Positions 43,904 to 54,856 of a stretch of DNA of 64,000 nucleotides are shown here, in pieces (positions within the stretch are counted from its first letter, which is position 1; each line of letters starts with the position of its first letter). The DNA lies in the NCBI GenBank assembly GCA_027924585.1, contig BSBM01000361.1, positions 69,934,501 through 69,998,500 of the forward strand. The letters run 5' to 3'. This stretch comes from Larix kaempferi. Taxonomy: Eukaryota; Streptophyta; Pinopsida; Pinales; Pinaceae. A program made the position numbers and the translations under genes. The notes under the pieces were generated by a model that made no database searches, was not told the origin of the DNA, and was given only the letters and a program-made list of their open reading frames with translations.

Positions 43904-45139
43904 GTTGTTCATGTTGTGCACTATTTTTATTGTTATGTCCACATATACACTTGTACTTTTTTATAAACTTGATGGATTATTTTGTATCATATTTTTTCTT
44001 CATGGATATATGATGTCATATGTTTATGTCGATATCAGTTATTTATCTTATGCTTATGTGTATGTGTGTACATGTTATTTATCTTTATTAAGTATGTTTA
44101 TATTTATGCACATGTATGATAACTTTATCTTATATTTATGTTGACGAGTGTATGTTATTTATGTTTTTGTTTATGTCGACGAGTGTATACATGTCATTTA
44201 TCTTATGTTCATGTTTACAATGCATGCTGCCAATTACAATTTACAAGTTACAATTACAATTACAAGTTACAACATAATATTTAAATACAATTTCACAATT
44301 TACCAACTAACAATTGTACAATTACAATAAATAACAAAATTAGGACCACTTATGTTAGCCCCATATGTGCATCAGTTATGTTAGCCCCATATGTGCACGT
44401 ATATCACATACATGTGTTTCCTATATTTGACCCTTAATATGTTAATTCAATTCTTATGTGGGTTATGGGTTTATGTGTGTTGGTTAGTTTCATTAGTTTC
44501 TTATTTGTGTTTAAATTAGTTGCATTAGTTGATTATGTGTGTTTCTTAAGTGCATTAGGTGTCTATGTGCATTAAATGCTTGTGTCGATTAAGGGCTAGC
44601 GGTGTTATGGGGTTCAATTGTAGCAGCCGAGCTATACATGGGGTTGAGGTTATGGATATTAGTGTTAGGGATCGATGTTTAGTTTAATTTTCTATTAACA
44701 CTAAGGCATGTTTCCTATGTACATAAAATGGGTGCATCACCTATGAACATACTTTATGTTTATTAAATGAGGGTCACCATCATAGTAAAGGTTAGCATGC
44801 TTCTGCGGGTGACCAATATTTAGTTTGATTGGTTCCTTAATTGTGTCGAGTACATATGTATGTTACAAGGTGAATTAGGTGGTTAGAGTTGGGGGTTTAG
44901 TGGGTTATGTGTTAGGAGGTTTAAGATTAGTAGATTAACTAAAGGTGTTTGAGGTTACAAGGGTTTAGTGGTATAGGGGTAATGAGATCAACGTAATGGT
45001 TTTGATGTCCCTTATGTGGGATACATTCAAGTGAGTGGCATAATTGTATTCCATAGGTTTTTCACCTGTGTCTTCCTTTTAACTCACAGCTATGATTAGA
45101 GGGAAGGAAGAAAGGCAGAATGAATGGAAATGTGAGAAA
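43904..45139. other. Interior of the large DNA transposon, low-complexity, no gene
   Basis: 43960-44240 is TTATGTTTATGT-type low-complexity text with diverged short repeats. A 27-bp unit (TTATGTTAGCCCCATATGTG) is duplicated at 44350 and 44377. 44460-45060 is TTAG/GTGT-rich and non-coding. Confidence 0.55.
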
Positions 45140-45345
45140 ACAACAGCTCAATCGATATATTAGCTCAAACAAACATTTTAAAATCTCGATCAAGCAAATA
45201 TCTCAATTAATATAATAGCTTGATCAAGACTACACTTAACCACACATTAACTCTTGATCAAGCTATTTAAAAAATGTGCACAAACGCTCGATCGAGCTTT
45301 TAAAAAACCTCGATCAAGCTTTTATCTTGATCGAGGGCTTAAAAA
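45140..45345. repeat. Right subterminal array of CTCGATCGAG-type motifs
   Basis: Mirror of the left array. AGCTCAATCGAT, TCTCGATCAAGC, CTTGATCAAGC, GCTCGATCGAGC and CTTGATCGAGG are packed in about 200 bp, some 750 bp inside the right TIR. Finding the same motif family near both ends supports treating 3124-46130 as a single element. Confidence 0.6.
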
Positions 45346-46095
45346 CATACTTTTACCCCCCCTTTTATTCTTCTCTTTTTTCCATACCTAAACCCTATCC
45401 TAGGATACACCTTAGATAGAATAATTCATACCAATGGATTCGTCAACGAATTGTCTATTTATTGGCATACAATTTCCAAGTTTATGAGTTCATATGATTT
45501 TTTTTTCTTATTTTCTTCTAAAACTTATACTTACAAAACCATGTACACAACTTTGAATCAACGCAAAGATAAATCAACAACATAAAAAGTACACAACAAC
45601 ACAATTTCAAAACATTCATACGCCCCAGACCAACGCGCTATTCAAAAGGGTATTTTTTCTTTTTCGATGTTTGTAACCAGTAAAAAAACTTTTACATGCA
45701 CACACATGTGTGCGAAATGTAATTAAAATTTTCAATGGTCAGTTTCACAAATTAAAAAATATATAATTTTCCATCACAAATTAAAAAATATATTTCCACC
45801 CTAGTGCATTTTATATATATATATATTTCAAAAATTATGCATTTATCACTAAATTATTTTATGTGCACACAAGCCACTCATAAACTTTTGTTGAAATTGA
45901 CAAGAACAAACCTATCATGAAATGCAATTTTGGTATATTAAATATATATATAATTTTTAAATATAGGTTGAAAGACAACATAATTCCCTACAATTTATTT
46001 TTTGTTGCATATCGGAACTCACAAAGCATATATGTGTTTTGAGGGATTCAATTTAATGAATGTGTAAAAAATTGAATTTTCGCTATCACTTTTGG
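45346..46095. other. Right arm of the large DNA transposon, AT-rich, no gene
   Basis: AT-rich sequence with TATATATA runs (45812-45825, 45940-45950) between the subterminal array and the right TIR. Nothing coding is seen. Confidence 0.55.
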
Positions 46096-46130
46096 CCAAA
46101 AAGTGTTACCCATCTTCATGGATTCACCCT
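46096..46130 (-). repeat. Right terminal inverted repeat of the large DNA transposon
   Basis: On the minus strand it starts AGGGTGAATCC and ends ACTTTTTGG, pairing with 3124-3158. Immediately outside is ACAATCAACC, part of the CAACCATGG tract. Confidence 0.75.
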
Positions 46131-46415
46131 ACAATCAACCAAGGTTAACCATATTCATCCATTTTTAACCATGGTAAATGGTGGTCAATGTGTAAACATT
46201 TTCAACCATAGTTAAATAGAGTCAACCATAGTCAACCATGATGCAATAGTAGTAAACTAAAGTCAAACATGAAGAAACCATAGTCAACCATGGTTAACTA
46301 AAGTCAATCATAGTTAACCATAGTCAAGCATGATGCACTAAACTCAACCATTCCATAGTTAACCATGATGCACTAAAGTCAACCATAGTCAACTATGTTC
46401 AAACTTGGATCAACT
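46131..46415. repeat. CAACCATGG repeat tract (middle part)
   Basis: The same GTCAACCATGG/GATGCACTAAAG text as at 674-3123 restarts directly after the right TIR of the large DNA transposon and runs to the 5-bp duplication CAACT of the chromovirus. The words just before that insertion (AAACTTGGATCAACT) resemble 2485-2500, where an uninterrupted version of the same unit can be read. Confidence 0.85.
46411..46415. repeat. Target site duplication CAACT, left
   Basis: Exact partner at 53963-53967. Confidence 0.9.
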
Positions 46416-46790
46416 TGTTAGGAACCCATGTCAACCCTTCTCTTTACTTTGTTAGTATATTGTTGTTGGACGCATATGCTTTGTAAGTTGTCCTGTAGTA
46501 TTTGTTGATCTATATTTTGTATTATTGTTGTTGGACGCATATGCTTTGTAAGTCATCCCATAGTATTTGTCGATCTATAGTTTGTACTGGCCCATGGTTT
46601 TGACCCATAGTATTGGCGCCTAGATTTAGTATATAAGTTTGTGTTGAGGCCAATGAAGGCACCGTGAAGTTATTTTTTATTGAGCTTGCTCAAAAGAGGT
46701 TGCCCCCTCGAAGTGGCCTGCGATCAATAAAAGTATTCTATGATCTGATATATCGTGTATTCATCAATTAATTGTTGTAGGTTCTTCACA
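46416..46790 (+). repeat. 5' LTR of the plus-strand chromovirus
   Basis: 375 bp, TGTTAGGAACC...GGTTCTTCACA. It contains a tandem duplication of a TTGTTGGACGCATATGC-type segment (about 46452 and 46525). Confidence 0.92.
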
Positions 46791-46792
46791 TT

Positions 46793-46804
46793 TGGTATCA
46801 GAGC
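46793..46804 (+). promoter_or_regulatory. Primer binding site (initiator Met tRNA) of the plus-strand chromovirus
   Basis: TGGTATCAGAGC, 2 nt after the 5' LTR. Confidence 0.92.
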
Positions 46805-47240
46805 ACTTTCTTGGGCTCGTTGGGTGAAATTTCTGCCAAATTTTGTTTCGCTTCTGTTGCAAGTTCGGATATGGGAATAATCCCTATCTACTTAACCGTG
46901 GGAAGTACTTGGGCATAATCCCTAAAACTCATTGTGAGGAGTACCATAGGAACCTCGAAGTAGCTGGCCCATTGAGAGGACCTGCCAGCGAAAGGGGAAA
47001 TGACCCCTACCTGATTGACTAGTTCCCACCCGTGAAGTAAACCAAGAGCTATCGTTTGTGGCAAAGTGGTTATCAGTTTTACCTGAGTCGTGGATTAAGG
47101 GGTTCTGACCCAATACACAAGCCGTCAGACAACATTGGTGGCTGAGTGAATCCCCTGAACCATTAGGAAGTCGAGCATACCTGGGATCCATATCTATTTT
47201 CAACTGCAAAATCGCAGACTTCTTCTCTCCAGAACTATTG

Positions 47241-47482
47241 TCGATCACTTCTGCGTCATTGCAGATCCATCTGTTGTCGATCAATTCCACGCCATTGTAG
47301 ATCCATCTGTTTTCGATCACTTCCGCGTTGTTGCAGATCTATCTTTTTCTGATCCCTTCTGCACCATTGTAGATCCATTCATGGAAAAAAAAAATCCAAG
47401 TTGGACACTTCCGATCACTTCCGCGTTGTTGCAGATCCATCTGTTTCCGATAACTTCCGTGACATTGCAGATCCCTCTGTTT
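47241..47482 (+). repeat. 36-bp tandem repeat in the chromovirus leader
   Basis: TCGATCACTTCCGCGTTGTTGCAGATCC-like units start at 47241, 47277, 47313 and 47348, then again near 47411 and 47447 after a short interruption. The leader (46805-47884) otherwise shows no gene; an A-rich stretch lies at 47861-47875. Confidence 0.75.
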
Positions 47483-47884
47483 CCCTTGAAACTTCCCTGA
47501 CACCCATGTAATCCCATTCTGTATATTTCATTCCTTAGGAGCCTATCCCAAATTCCACTTCCCAAAGCCAGAAATCCCACATTTGTCTATTTTTAGGGTT
47601 TGCAATAACTTTTTCGATTTTCAACCAATCGCCTTCAAATTTTACCACAGAGTTCCTTTCCTAATTCTTCTTCTTTGTCCCTCTCTGCCAAATTTTCTCA
47701 TTCTTTCACCCCTCTTTTTAAATCCTCCTTTGTTACTTCCCTATCAATTCCACAATGTCCAAAACATAGTCAAACCCAAATTACCCTTCAGATTTTTCCC
47801 CAAATCCAGAGTTTTCTTTACTGAAACAGTTTTTGTTTTTGTTTTTCTACCCACTCAAAAAAAAAACAAAAAAAACTCTTGGTT

Positions 47885-48960
47885 ATGGTTGTCACCCATG
47901 CAGGAGAAAAAACCATGGAGGAAGTACTTGCAACCATTCAAACCAAACTCCATGATCTGGATGAAATATTTCTTGGCCTCCATCTTGAGCATTCAGCCAT
48001 GAATAACAAACGCCAGTCCGAGTCTTCATCAGACAATGGATTCTCTTCTTTCAACAATTTCCGTGGTCCGAAGCTTGATTTTCCTCGCTTCAATGGTACT
48101 GATCTGACTGGATGGATCTAACGTGCAGAACAGTATTTCAGTTTGCATAATAATTTTGATGTCAACAAAGATCCACTTGCATCCTTTCATTTGGAACAAG
48201 AAGCTCTTCAATGGTACCGTTGGTACATCAAGGTTCATGAAGAGCTAAAATGGTCATATTTTTTCCCACTCCTTTTGCAACGATTTGGTCCTAGTGCTTT
48301 TGATGACTTCACAGGATCCATCACTAAACTTCGCCAAATTGGCATTGTGAGAGAGTATTAAACCGCATTTGAGAAACTAGCCAACCACACCGAAGGATTG
48401 CCTGATGAATTCTACCGGAGTTATTTTATCAGTGGCCTAAAGGATGCAATTCGCTCTGAAGTAAAAATGTTCTGTCCCAACACAATGATGGAAGCCCTGG
48501 GGTTGGCTAAGTTGGCAGAAGACAAGATTGCAGCCCAACAATGCTCAAAAACCACTTTTGTTCCCTTCCAAAATATGGGTTCTCAACGACCTCCCATCCT
48601 GCCATCTCCTCGACCAACTCCTATCCATCATTTGTCTGAAACAAAGATGCATACACATAGAGAAAAAAGGATTTGTTATAATTGTGATGAGAAATTCACT
48701 CGGGGACATAGATTAGTTCAACAAAAACTCTATCTCTTGGATGTGGATTCTCCGCATGTCTATGAAATTGGTGAAGAAGCTCTAGATACAATGGATGCTC
48801 AGGTCGACATTCAGGAGCCACCTATTGACCCTCTGCCTCAGGACGACCATCCAGAGATATATCTCCATGCTTTAGTTGGAATCACCACCCCCCAAACAAT
48901 GTGGGTCAAGGGTTACTTCAAGAATCTTCCTCTTACAATACTCATTGATTCTGGTAGCAC
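47885..48960 (+). pseudogene. Gag of the plus-strand chromovirus
   Basis: One frame with two stops (TAA 48119-48121, TAA 48359-48361). KLDFPRFNGTDLTGWI, FHLEQEALQWYRWYI, LLQRFGPSAFDDFTGSITKL and LPDEFYRSYFISGLKDAIRS are classic chromovirus capsid text. A zinc knuckle begins CYNCDEKFTRGHR but lacks the final Cys. The frame then runs straight into the protease, as in a single gag-pol polyprotein. Confidence 0.85.
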
Positions 48961-49300
48961 TCATAATTTTATTGACCCTCGGATCGCCAAACAGGCTGAT
49001 TGTTTTATCCATCTTGCTCCAACTTTGAAGTCATGGTTTCCAATGGGGGCACCTTACCTTGCAAAGGGAAGTGTCATAATGTGCATATCTCTATGGGATA
49101 TTATAACCTGTGCTCTGACATATTTTCCTTGACCTTAGGCGGATGTGATGTAGTTTTGGGCGCTCAATGGCTATACACACTTGGCCCCATTTTATGGGAT
49201 TTTGATGAACTTTGGATGCAGTTTTCCCCCAATGGACAAAAACACACATTGACAGGCTTACAAATAGGGTCTCTCAGCATCATCAGTTCACATCGCATGG
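48900..49300 (+). pseudogene. Protease of the plus-strand chromovirus
   Basis: LTILIDSGSTHNFIDPRIA has an intact D-S-G active site. A one-base shift near 49000-49060 moves the rest (DIFSLTLGGCDVVLGAQWL) to another frame. No transfer or fusion is seen. Confidence 0.82.
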
Positions 49301-49380
49301 AGAAAATCCTTAAGAATAATTCACATGGCGTCATCGCTCAGATCCATTCCATTCAGATGCAACCATCAACGATATCCAGT

Positions 49381-50782
49381 ACTCCTTTGGATCTACAACA
49401 AATTATGGATCGATATACATATGTCTTTGCTGAACCAGTGGGATTGCCACATTCATGGCCAGAGGACCATCGTATTCAGCTCCTTCCTGGAAGCATTCCT
49501 CCCAACATCATGCCCTATCACTACCCATTTCACCAAAAAACAGAGATTGAAATGCTCGTTCGGGACTTACTGAAGCAAGGTATTATTCGCCCAAGCATTA
49601 GTTCCTTTTCTTCACCAGTTCTTCTTGTCTGCAAAAAATATGGGTCATGACGCCTCTTCATTGACTTCCGAGCACTTAATCACCTCACCATCAAGCACAA
49701 GTTTCCAATTCCTATTGTTGATGAGCTTCTTGATGAGCTTCATGGTGCTCAATTTTTCTTCAAGTTCGGGTTCAATGGTGCTTCATGAGGATGATATCCC
49801 TAAAACAACTTTCCGCACACATGATGGCCACTATGAGTTTTTGGTCATGCCCTTCGGCCTCACTAATGCTCGTTCCACATTCCAGGCCTTGATGAATAAA
49901 ATATTCAGGCCCTACTTGCGTAAATTCATTCTGGTATTCTTTGATGATATCCTCATCTACAGTAAAACATGGGCTAAATATATCCAACATCTAGATCTTG
50001 TAATGCAACTTTTCTCTAACCATCATCTCCATGCCAAATAGTCTAAATGTGTTTTTGGACAGAAGGAAGTCGAGTATCTTGGGCACATTATCTCAGCATA
50101 AGGGGTTCACATGGATCCTGCCAAAATCGATGCCGTGAACAATTGGCTACCTCCTCAGACACTCAAGAGCTTTCGTGGTTTTTTGGATTTGACTGGCTAC
50201 TACCGCAAGTTTGTCAAGGATTATGGGAAGATTGCAGCTCCATTAACTGCTCTATTGAAAAATGATTCTTTTACATGGACACATGCTACTGAGTGTGCAT
50301 TTGACAAACTGGAACAAGATATGTGTACTACACATGTTCTAGCTATGCCCAATTTTTCCAAGCCCTTCACTATTGAGAGTGATGCTTGTGGCAATGGAAT
50401 TGGCGCTATTCTCCTTCAAGATGAACACCCCATTGCATTCACCAGCAAATCCCTTTCAGGTAAGAATTTAGCTACCTCTACATATGAGAAGGAAATGATG
50501 GCTATTTTGCATGCAGTACAGAAGTGGCGCCCATACCTATTAGGGAATCATTTCTGCAGCAAGATTGATCACCAAAGTCTGAAATATTTCCTGGAACAGT
50601 GTGTATCCTCCCTAGCACAACATAAATGGGTTATCAAATTCATGGAATATGACTATGAGATCACTTACAAGAAGGGTAAGGACAATATTGTGGTGGATGC
50701 TCTTTCTCGCACATTTGATGACCAAGGTTCTCTTTCAGCTATTTCTATGCCTGTTCTAAATTGGTTGCAATCTGTTCAATAG
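49381..50782 (+). pseudogene. Reverse transcriptase and RNase H of the plus-strand chromovirus
   Basis: GLPHSWPEDHRIQLLPGS, RDLLKQGIIRPSISSFSS and VLLVCKKYGS come before TGA at about 49648 (a TGG codon in relatives). [18 protein letters not shown] follows. At 49755-49790 a short deletion removes the FSKxDLRxGYHQI motif, including the first catalytic Asp. Then VMPFGLTNARSTFQALMN and VFFDDILIYSKTW are intact. RNase H (50111-50782) has FTIESDACGNGIGAIL, YEKEMMAIL, KIDHQSL and NIVVDALSR. It ends at TAG 50780. Confidence 0.87.
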
Positions 50783-51305
50783 GGATATGTCAATGACTCT
50801 TCATTATCTCAAATCATCCAACACTTTGCCAACAACCCTTCTGTTGTATCACATTACTCTTGGGATGGTGCTTCCCTGAGATACAAGGGTCGTCTGGTGC
50901 TTCCCCAGAACACAGATCTTCAACATGCTACTTTCTATGAACTCCATGCTTCTCCATCAGCAGGGCACTATGGGTTCCTCAAAACATATGAGTAGGCACT
51001 TCTTTTGGAAGGGCATGAACAGGACAATTCAACAGATGGTGGTTGAATGTGATACCTGCCAGGGCAACAAGGGTGAAATGACACTCCTTCTGGGATTGCT
51101 CGAACCCTTGCCCATACCTACACGAATTTGGACATATATTTATATGGATTTCATTGAAGGGCTCCATAAATATGGAGGGAAGACAATGATTTTGGTTGTG
51201 GTTGATCGCCTCTCCAAATATAGTCATTTTTGTGCTCTCAGTCATCCCTATACAACCTCCTTAGTCACTCAATTTTTCCTGGAACAGATCTTTCGTCTTC
51301 ATGGA
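50783..51305 (+). pseudogene. Integrase of the plus-strand chromovirus, part before the solo LTR
   Basis: Zinc-binding region with ELHASPSAGHYGFLKTYE then a frame change to HFFWKGMNRTIQQMVVECDT, CQGNKG and YMDFIEGLHKYGGKTMILVV (first catalytic Asp), up to QIFRLHG where the solo LTR begins. Confidence 0.85.
51301..51305. repeat. Target site duplication ATGGA, left of the solo LTR
   Basis: Exact partner at 52685-52689. Confidence 0.88.
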
Positions 51306-52684
51306 TGTAATGTCCCCATCTTGACCCTATTGCATTAAAATGTAAATGATGTAATATTGTTATAAAATCATGGTGAGGAGCTCAAGGCCAAGGCCCCACC
51401 ATCGATTTAGTGATGCATATGGTTTACGTGCTAGTCAGGCACATTGGAATTGCAACTATTATGTAAATATGCATTTTAATAAAATACCCAGAACTAGCTA
51501 TGCAATGCAACAAGAGATGGGGGCATGATTTTACAAGGATTTGGGAGGGAAAACATTCAAACCCTTGGATCCAACCAAGTCAAGCCATGTGTCAATGAGA
51601 GAACCAATCAAACCCTCAACTACCCATGTTGACTTTTGTACCCAATCATTGATTTCTCCCACGAGTTGGTTGAGGTAGTTAATGCCTTGGGGAATGAGAG
51701 GTATGGCTGTCCAAATTCAAGTATGGGTAAGCCACTCTGCATGGAAAATCATGTTTTTATTCTTGGGAAAGAAAAGAGCCATGAATTACTCCCCAAGCCA
51801 TTATCCATCGACCAGTTTCTCTCCCTCGCGAGTTAGGAGCTACCTAGGCATTTTCCAGCCATCGTTTTATGTGTTTTCCTTGATCCTAAGCTGAGAGAAG
51901 GGAATTTTTGTGTTGTATACTAGTAGGGAAGAAGGGGAATCCAATTGGGCTTCCATAGAGACCGTTTGGGCTGCTGACTGCTTAGATACTTGGGGGAGAA
52001 ATCGTTTTCCTCCCTGTGAATGTTTTTCCCCATCTCACAATCGATTTTTGGCTGGAAACGATTTGGGAAAGCCCATGGCCCCCCTGTTTGTAAATCCCAT
52101 TGCTAAACATCTGTATTCATGCCCAATGACTGTGTTTTGTTGTGTGTGTAAAGAGTATGTTGGGGTACGGGCATGGGTATCCATTTGTTTGGCTTGAGCT
52201 TGAGTGAAAGCATCCTGGGTTCGGATGTAGCCTGACAAAACCAGCTATGGACTGTCTTGGTTCAGATGAAATGGTTAATTGGCTGTGTATGAGTTGAATG
52301 TCCCCTTTTCCTTGTAAGAATCATGCCCAGCTCGGGGGTGGAAGTTGTGTTGAGAGATTGATGAACACAATTGGCCTATGGTTGGGTGGAATGTTGCAGC
52401 GACATAGCTAGTTGTCTGGGACAATTGCACGATGAAGATAATTGTTTTTTGTCTATGTATTTACTTCTGCAATGTTTAAATTGATGATTGTTTTGATATG
52501 CTGTATGCATATGATATGTGTGTGGATGATTTTCAATTCTGTTGTGCATATTGCTTAGTTTGCATCTGCACACTTTTGAATTTATGTGTATGAATCTAAT
52601 GAATGGGATGAGTTTTATGAAAATCCCCATAGATTGTTAGCATGTTCCCTTCCTCGAATTGGGTCCACGGGAGGGTACGCTACA
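51306..52684 (+). mobile_element. Solo LTR, 1.4 kb, inserted in the chromovirus integrase
   Basis: It starts TGTAATGTCCCC, ends GGGTACGCTACA and is flanked by an exact 5-bp duplication ATGGA (51301-51305 and 52685-52689). Removing it and one ATGGA rejoins the integrase frame. There are no internal retroelement genes, so it is a solo LTR left by LTR-LTR recombination, or a short non-autonomous element. Minor frames inside have no domain. The orientation is assumed from TG...CA only. Confidence 0.85.
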
Positions 52685-52689
52685 ATGGA
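52685..52689. repeat. Target site duplication ATGGA, right of the solo LTR
   Basis: Exact partner of 51301-51305; also part of the integrase coding sequence. Confidence 0.88.
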
Positions 52690-53562
52690 ATCCCTTCTTC
52701 CATTGTCTCGGATCGTGATGCGACTTTCACCAGTCATTTTTGTATAGAACTATTTCACCACACTGGCACCAAACTAAAGGTGATTTCAGGTTATCACCCA
52801 CAAACATATGGTCAAACTGAAATTATCAATAACTTCTTGGAAACTTATCTTTGTTGCTTCACCTTTGAACAACAACATCACTGGGCCAAGTGGCTCCCTC
52901 TCGCTGAATGGTGATACAATACCTCTTACCACACTGCCTCTAAAATGAATCCATATGAAGCAATTTATGGTTAGGCATCACCAATTCTTCTTCCATATGC
53001 CCCCAGCAGTTCACCAGTTCAGGCAGTTGACACGGTCCTTCGAAACTGCGATCAGATTCTTCGCATTTTGCGGGAAAATATTCACATGGTAAGAAATCGC
53101 ATGAAGAAACAAGCCGATCAACACCGTTCTGAGCACACTTTTGAAGCAGGTGATATGGTTTTTCTTCGTGTCCAGCCTTACAAGCAATTCTCCCTGAAAC
53201 TCAAAGGGTGTCATAAGCTCGCTCCAAAGTTCTATGGGCCATATAGGATTCTTCAGAAGATTGGGTCCGTTGCTTATAAATTGGAACTTCCTCCTTCTTC
53301 TCGCATTCATCCAGTATTTCATGTCTCTTGTTTGAAGAAAGTTCTTGGCACCAACATCAAAGGACAAACTATTTTACCAAAATTGGATAATGAAGGATCC
53401 ATCCTTTTGGAGCTGGAGGCCGTCCTTAATAAGCGCACTTGTCAGCTTCGCTCTTGCTCTATCACAAAGGTCTTAATTCAGTGGCGCGAAATGCAACCAG
53501 AGGATGCTACATGGGAACCACTCCTTCAGATTCAACAACAATTTCCACATCTAAAGCTTTGA
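52685..53562 (+). pseudogene. Integrase (rest) and chromodomain of the plus-strand chromovirus
   Basis: After the solo LTR: SSIVSDRDATFTSHF (second Asp), GYHPQTYGQTEIINNFLETY (Glu), stops near 52914 and 52972, then a clean frame 53068-53562: VFLRVQPYKQFSLKLKGC, LAPKFYGPYRILQKIGSV, RIHPVFHVSCLKK and a chromodomain ending VLIQWREMQPEDATWEPL. The frame ends 14 nt before the polypurine tract. Confidence 0.87.
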
Positions 53563-53578
53563 GGACAAATCATTTTCT

Positions 53579-53591
53579 AAGGGGGAGGGGA
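53579..53591 (+). promoter_or_regulatory. Polypurine tract of the plus-strand chromovirus
   Basis: AAGGGGGAGGGGA directly before the 3' LTR. Confidence 0.88.
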
Positions 53592-53962
53592 TGTTAGGAA
53601 CCCATGTCAACCCTTCTCTTTATTTTGTTAGTATATTGTTGTTGGACGCATATGCTTTTTAAGTCATCCAGTAGTATTTGTTGATCCATAGTTTGTATTA
53701 TTGTTGTTGGATGCATATGCTTTGTAAGTCGTCCCGTAATATTTGTTGATCCATAGTTTGTACTGGCCCATGGTTTTGACCCATAGTAATGGCACCTAGA
53801 CTTAGTATATTTGCGTTGAGGCCAATGAAGGCACCGTGAAGTTATTTTGTATTGAGATTGCTCAAAGGAGGTTGCCCCCTCGAAGTGGCCTGTGATCAAT
53901 AAAAGTATTATGTGATCTGATATATCATGTATTCATCAATTAATTGTTGCAGGTTCTTCACA
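53592..53962 (+). repeat. 3' LTR of the plus-strand chromovirus
   Basis: 371 bp and near-identical to the 5' LTR; followed by CAACT. Confidence 0.92.
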
Positions 53963-53967
53963 CAACT
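53963..53967. repeat. Target site duplication CAACT, right
   Basis: Exact partner of 46411-46415. Confidence 0.9.
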
Positions 53968-54570
53968 ATACTAAAAAATTGGTTTATTTAAATTTCGTAA
54001 TCATTTAAGATTCTTATATTTCATATTAATATTAAAATTCATGCATACATAACCAAGGTTCGCTAAAGTTAAAAAGGTAAACATATATGGTACACCAAAG
54101 CTACAGACAAGTTAAATATATAATCAATGATGGTACACCAAATTTTAATATATAATAATTCATAGTAAACCTTAGTCAACCACACTTTATAAAAGGCGCC
54201 CACGTCTTTGAAATTGCTTGATATACGTTAATCAAAGTTTTCCACATTCACCCACACTTTTAAAACCAAAGTCAACCATGATTAACTAAAGCCGCCAAAT
54301 TCAATATTATATAATGGTCAGACATGGTCAACTATCACTTAACACTCTTCAATAACCATGGTTGATTTTGTTCAACCTTTGTCAACCTTCTCTCTACAAA
54401 GTCAACCATGCTTTACTAATGTCAACCATGGTTAACTAAAGTCATCCATAGTCTCCCATGATTCACTAAAATAAACCATTCTCAAACAATAGTCACCCAT
54501 GCTTATGTATGGTCAAACTTAGTCAACCATATTGAAACATTGTCGACCATGATTACCATAGTGAACTACA
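53963..54570. repeat. CAACCATGG repeat tract (right part, decaying)
   Basis: The tract resumes after the chromovirus with CAACTATACTAA, matching the text near 2493-2504. It then becomes more diverged and AT-rich, with scattered GTCAACCATGGTTAACTAAAG words still clear at 54400-54480. It fades out near 54570. Confidence 0.75.
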
Positions 54571-54784
54571 AAATAAAAAACGAATATTTATGTATTTTTT
54601 TTAATTTCATATAAATAAAATTAACTCATCTCCTATTTGTATTTGAATTATTCATAGTTGTATTGTTTGTATACATAATTGAACTTATTATTATTATTAA
54701 TTATTTAATAAAAATATATATATATATATATATATATATTTATTATTATTTATTTTCTAAGTTTTCCCTTAATAATAATAATAA
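54571..54784. other. AT-rich spacer with an AT microsatellite and the LINE target site
   Basis: It contains an (AT)n run at about 54712-54739 and an AAT-repeat stretch (54771-54784) that matches the text after the LINE poly(A), the probable LINE target duplication. Confidence 0.6.
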
Positions 54785-54856
54785 GATGTTGTGTTTTTAC
54801 CCACAGAGCCAAACTAAAGAAAAGAGTTTCAGCGGAAAACCTAAGTTAGGGTTTGC

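Larger units (their letters stand above)
46416..53962 (+). mobile_element. Chromovirus-type Ty3/gypsy element, 7.5 kb, plus strand, in the repeat tract
   Basis: Short LTRs (375 and 371 bp), ends TGTTAGG and TTCTTCACA, an exact 5-bp duplication CAACT (46411-46415 and 53963-53967), initiator Met tRNA priming site and a polypurine tract. Gag, protease, RT, RNase H, integrase and chromodomain are recognisable in order. The integrase is split by a 1379-bp solo LTR. Net length without that insertion is about 6.2 kb. Confidence 0.92.

Noticed and set aside
47585-48002. Frame of 139 codons upstream of gag as a separate leader protein
   Set aside because: It is rich in Phe/Leu/Pro from T- and C-rich text, overlaps the gag start in another frame and has no domain.
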